Source: SIG440 sp045645905 (lineage in GTDB: Bacteria > Bacillota > Clostridia > Monoglobales > Monoglobaceae). Taken from it: 7,196 nt of DNA. This document shows, one piece after another, positions 4,812 through 7,196 of this stretch. Below the pieces are notes generated by a model. The model saw only the letters and a list, made by a program, of their open reading frames with translations. It had not been told where the DNA came from and made no database searches. The stretch is taken from NCBI GenBank assembly GCA_045645905.1, contig JAZRJT010000099.1:1-7196 (forward strand). Direction: 5' to 3'. Position numbers and translations under genes: made by a program. Within the stretch, counting starts at the first letter, position 1. Every line of letters begins with the position of its first letter.

Positions 4812-5396
4812 ATGAAAGACGACATACCTCGAAAACAAAAGATAACATTTAAACCCACCACTTCAAAAAAAACCGATAAGGCGTGGATTATCAAAACAAT
4901 TATTATAACCTTCACAATGTCGGGTGTATTTAATATCCTGTCAAGCGGCATAATGACTTTGGTTAATATCTGGGTCGCAATCCTGATACTTTTGCTGATT
5001 ATTCTGTGCGGAATTTTGTTTGACATAATCGGCATGGCTGTCACAACGGCAGAAGAAGCGCCGTTTCATTCGATGGCAACAAAGCGAATCAGGCACGCAA
5101 GTCTGGCAATCAGCCTTATCAAAGCAAAAGACAAGGTTTCAAACTTCTGCAACGACGTTGTGGGCGATATTTGCGGTATTGTCAGCGGTTCGGCATCGGC
5201 AGCGGTGGTTTCGTACATTATTTTGTCCTTTCCGGGTATAAGCAGCTTTTTTCTTAGCTTGATTATAACGGCAACCGTTGCGGCGATTACCGTTGGCGGA
5301 AAGGCTGTGGGTAAGACAATTGCAATGAAATACAGCAATTTTATTGTTTATAATGCTGCAAGAGCACTTTCAATCTTTCGGTTCAAAAAAAAATAA
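4812..5396 (+). CDS. oapA: OLE-associated membrane protein OapA
   Basis: The protein has 194 residues with a basic, Lys-rich N-terminal tail (residues 1-23) and a basic C-terminus (RFKKK). Four hydrophobic segments are visible at about 25-47, 51-75, 118-140 and 143-162. Between segments 2 and 3 lies a polar stretch with TTAEEAPFHSMATKRIRH (78-95) and IKAKDKVSNFCNDVVGDICG, which is characteristic of the family as I recall it. OapA binds OLE RNA and anchors it to the cytoplasmic membrane; the basic stretches are the likely RNA contacts. GGAG (4801-4804) lies 7 bases before the ATG. OLE precedes it and dxs follows after 10 bases, the arrangement expected for this family. The segment from 66 to 135 also recalls the DUF21/CNNM membrane domain of CorB/CorC-type magnesium proteins; that is my inference. 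Confidence 0.9.
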   Translation: MKDDIPRKQKITFKPTTSKKTDKAWIIKTIIITFTMSGVFNILSSGIMTLVNIWVAILILLLIILCGILFDIIGMAVTTAEEAPFHSMATKRIRHASLAISLIKAKDKVSNFCNDVVGDICGIVSGSASAAVVSYIILSFPGISSFFLSLIITATVAAITVGGKAVGKTIAMKYSNFIVYNAARALSIFRFKKK

Positions 5397-5406
5397 AGGT
5401 ACGGTT

Positions 5407-7196
5407 ATGAAAAGATTTTTGGATGAGATCAATTCATCACTTGATGTAAAAAAATTGAATATCCCTGAGCTTAAAATTCTCGCGGACGAAATCCGTGAGT
5501 TTTTGGTTGACAATATTTCGCAGCACGGGGGACATTTGTCCTCGAACCTTGGCACGGTTGAGCTTACGCTTGCCTTGCACAAGGTTTTTGACTTTTCTTC
5601 AGATAAAGTTGTGTGGGATGTGGGACATCAAAGCTATACACACAAGATTATAACCGGCAGACGTGAAGCTTTTGGTTCACTCAGGCAAAGGGGCGGCATC
5701 AGCGGATTTCCCAAGACCGAAGAAAGCGAAACTGACGCCTTCAACACAGGACATTCATCCACTTCGGTATCGGCGGCACTTGGCTTTGCTAAAGCCTTTG
5801 AGCTGGAGGGCAGTGCGGCATGTGCGGTGGCTGTTATTGGTGACGGAGCACTGACGGGCGGTATGGCATACGAGGCATTAAATCATGCAGGCAGCAGCAA
5901 AACTCCGCTTGTGGTAATTCTTAACGATAACGGAATGTCAATATCCGAGAACGTGGGCGGTATGTCACAGTATATACGCAAATTGCGCAGTCATTCAAAG
6001 TATATTGATGTAAAAATGGCGGCATCCAATTTTCTTAACGGTTTACCTGTTTTTGGCGAACTGGTTATGAACTTTTTGCATATGACAAAAAGATTTTTGA
6101 AAAAATTCCTGTTAAGGCAACACCTTTTTGAAAATATGGGGCTTGAATATCTTGGCCCGCTTGACGGGCATAATCTTAAAGAACTGATAACAGCAATCAG
6201 CTATGCAAAAAGCCTTAAACGCCCGGTTATCATCCATGCAGTAACCCAAAAGGGCAAAGGCTTTGCACCATCTGAGGAAAGCCCCGACCTGTTTCACGGT
6301 ATAGGGTGTTTTGACCCCGAAACGGGTGAAGTTAAGACGTCAGAGTGTAAAACATATTCGGATATTTTTGGCGAAGAGCTTGTCCGTTTTGCAAGGAATA
6401 ACGAAAAAATTGTTGCCGTAACTGCGGCAATGCCGCTTGGCACGGGGCTTACTGAGTTTGCAAGAGAGTTTCCCAATCGGTTTTTCGATGTGGGCATTGC
6501 CGAACAACACGCAGTAACATTTTCATCTGCTATGGCAAAGGCGGGAAGAATCCCTGTTTTTGCGGTATATTCAACCTTCCTTCAGCGAGGCTATGACCAG
6601 ATTATTCATGATGCGGCACTGCAGAATTTGCATATGGTTTTTGCAATCGACCGTGCGGGCGCCTCGGGCAACGACGGCGAAACCCATCAGGGAATTTATG
6701 ATTTTTCGTATCTTTCGCACATACCCAATATGACAATTATGGCACCGGCATCGACTGATGAGCTCCGCCTGATGCTTGATTTTGCAGTAAATGACTGCAC
6801 AGGTCCTGTGGCGGTGAGATATCCCAAGGGCAGCAGCTTAAATTTGCCTTGCAGTAAGCGTGTTGCTTTGGGTAAAGGCACTGCTCAGAAAACAGGTGAT
6901 GACGTTTTGATTGTCGCAATAGGAGCTCAACTTGCCGAGGCAATTCAGGCGGCAGAAATCCTTGCCGGACGCGGCATATCAGCAGCTGTGGTAAATGCAA
7001 GATTTTTAAAGCCTTTGGATGCAGAGCTCATTATAAATCAGGCATCGGGCAAAAGATTGGTTGCCGTTACCGAAGATAATGTGACAACGGGTGGCCTTTG
7101 TGATGCGGTAAGAAAAATTCTTTCCGTTCCCGTAATTGAATTTGGCTTTCCCGACAGGCCGCTTGCCCATAGTACCGTAGCTGAACAAAAGGCAGA
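5407..7196 (+). CDS. dxs: 1-deoxy-D-xylulose-5-phosphate synthase, 3' truncated by window edge
   Basis: DXS joins pyruvate and glyceraldehyde 3-phosphate to form 1-deoxy-D-xylulose 5-phosphate with thiamine diphosphate. This is the first step of the MEP isoprenoid pathway and also feeds thiamine and pyridoxal synthesis. The frame is open for 596 codons and stops only at the window edge; the usual length is about 620-640. Landmarks are GGHLSSNLGTVELTLALH (H43), WDVGHQSYTHK (H74, Q75), and the ThDP/Mg motif GDGALTGGM (145-147) with NDN (N175). Further on are EYLGPLDGHN, AEQHAVTF with the catalytic Glu (E366), and DGETHQGIYDFSYL (H427). All key residues are present with spacing close to E. coli DXS. 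AAAGG overlapping the oapA stop (5395-5399) lies 7 bases before the ATG at 5407, so translation is probably coupled with oapA. The last 25-40 residues lie outside the window. Confidence 0.97.
   Translation, partial: MKRFLDEINSSLDVKKLNIPELKILADEIREFLVDNISQHGGHLSSNLGTVELTLALHKVFDFSSDKVVWDVGHQSYTHKIITGRREAFGSLRQRGGISGFPKTEESETDAFNTGHSSTSVSAALGFAKAFELEGSAACAVAVIGDGALTGGMAYEALNHAGSSKTPLVVILNDNGMSISENVGGMSQYIRKLRSHSKYIDVKMAASNFLNGLPVFGELVMNFLHMTKRFLKKFLLRQHLFENMGLEYLGPLDGHNLKELITAISYAKSLKRPVIIHAVTQKGKGFAPSEESPDLFHGIGCFDPETGEVKTSECKTYSDIFGEELVRFARNNEKIVAVTAAMPLGTGLTEFAREFPNRFFDVGIAEQHAVTFSSAMAKAGRIPVFAVYSTFLQRGYDQIIHDAALQNLHMVFAIDRAGASGNDGETHQGIYDFSYLSHIPNMTIMAPASTDELRLMLDFAVNDCTGPVAVRYPKGSSLNLPCSKRVALGKGTAQKTGDDVLIVAIGAQLAEAIQAAEILAGRGISAAVVNARFLKPLDAELIINQASGKRLVAVTEDNVTTGGLCDAVRKILSVPVIEFGFPDRPLAHSTVAEQKA

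Noticed and set aside
4715..5044. 109-codon leftward frame across the oapA start
   Set aside because: Antisense to oapA and the OLE 3' end; its apparent hydrophobicity only mirrors the membrane helices of OapA.
6661..6720. Unusual-looking DXS active-site segment RAGASGNDGETHQG
   Set aside because: It differs from the E. coli wording but the Asp, Thr and His positions are kept and NDGETHQG is usual in clostridial DXS, so no loss of function is implied.

Overview
The window looks like chromosomal DNA of a low-to-moderate GC Gram-positive anaerobe of the Bacillota, most likely class Clostridia. This is inferred from strong AGGAGG-type ribosome binding sites, sigma-A-like TTGACA/TATAAT promoters, AT-rich spacers with U-run terminators, a MEP-pathway dxs gene, and above all an OLE RNA/oapA pair, which is known mainly from anaerobic or extremophilic Bacillota. 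No species can be named from the sequence alone.

Left part (1-1030): the 3' tail of an unidentified rightward gene ends at 82 and is followed by two hairpins. Next come about 265 bases of hairpin-rich, MITE-like repeat DNA (285-550). A 58-residue acidic protein is then encoded leftward (746-570). It lies behind a roughly 200-base leader with its own promoter and an intrinsic terminator just in front of its ribosome binding site.

Middle part (1031-3781): a LysR-type regulator (leftward) is divergent from a two-gene operon encoding a CofE-like (coenzyme F420-0:L-glutamate ligase family) protein and an AllA-like (ureidoglycolate lyase fold) protein. The two divergent promoters physically overlap, and a dyad lies over the operon's -35 region. 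This suggests classic LysR control of a small metabolic cassette whose substrate is unknown.

Right part (3782-7196): the RNA-rich section. A predicted leftward small RNA of about 155 nt (4007-3852) has a near-consensus promoter, a long imperfect stem, a possible pseudoknot and a terminator. It is back to back with a rightward consensus promoter that drives an approximately 600-nt structured RNA recognised as OLE (ornate, large, extremophilic) RNA. The OLE RNA is followed by oapA, encoding its four-helix membrane partner, and by dxs (1-deoxy-D-xylulose-5-phosphate synthase), which runs off the right edge. OLE, oapA and dxs probably form one transcription unit, linking the membrane-bound OLE ribonucleoprotein to isoprenoid synthesis.

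The most interesting item not explained by known families is the candidate small RNA beside OLE. The CofE-like/AllA-like/LysR cassette is the second.
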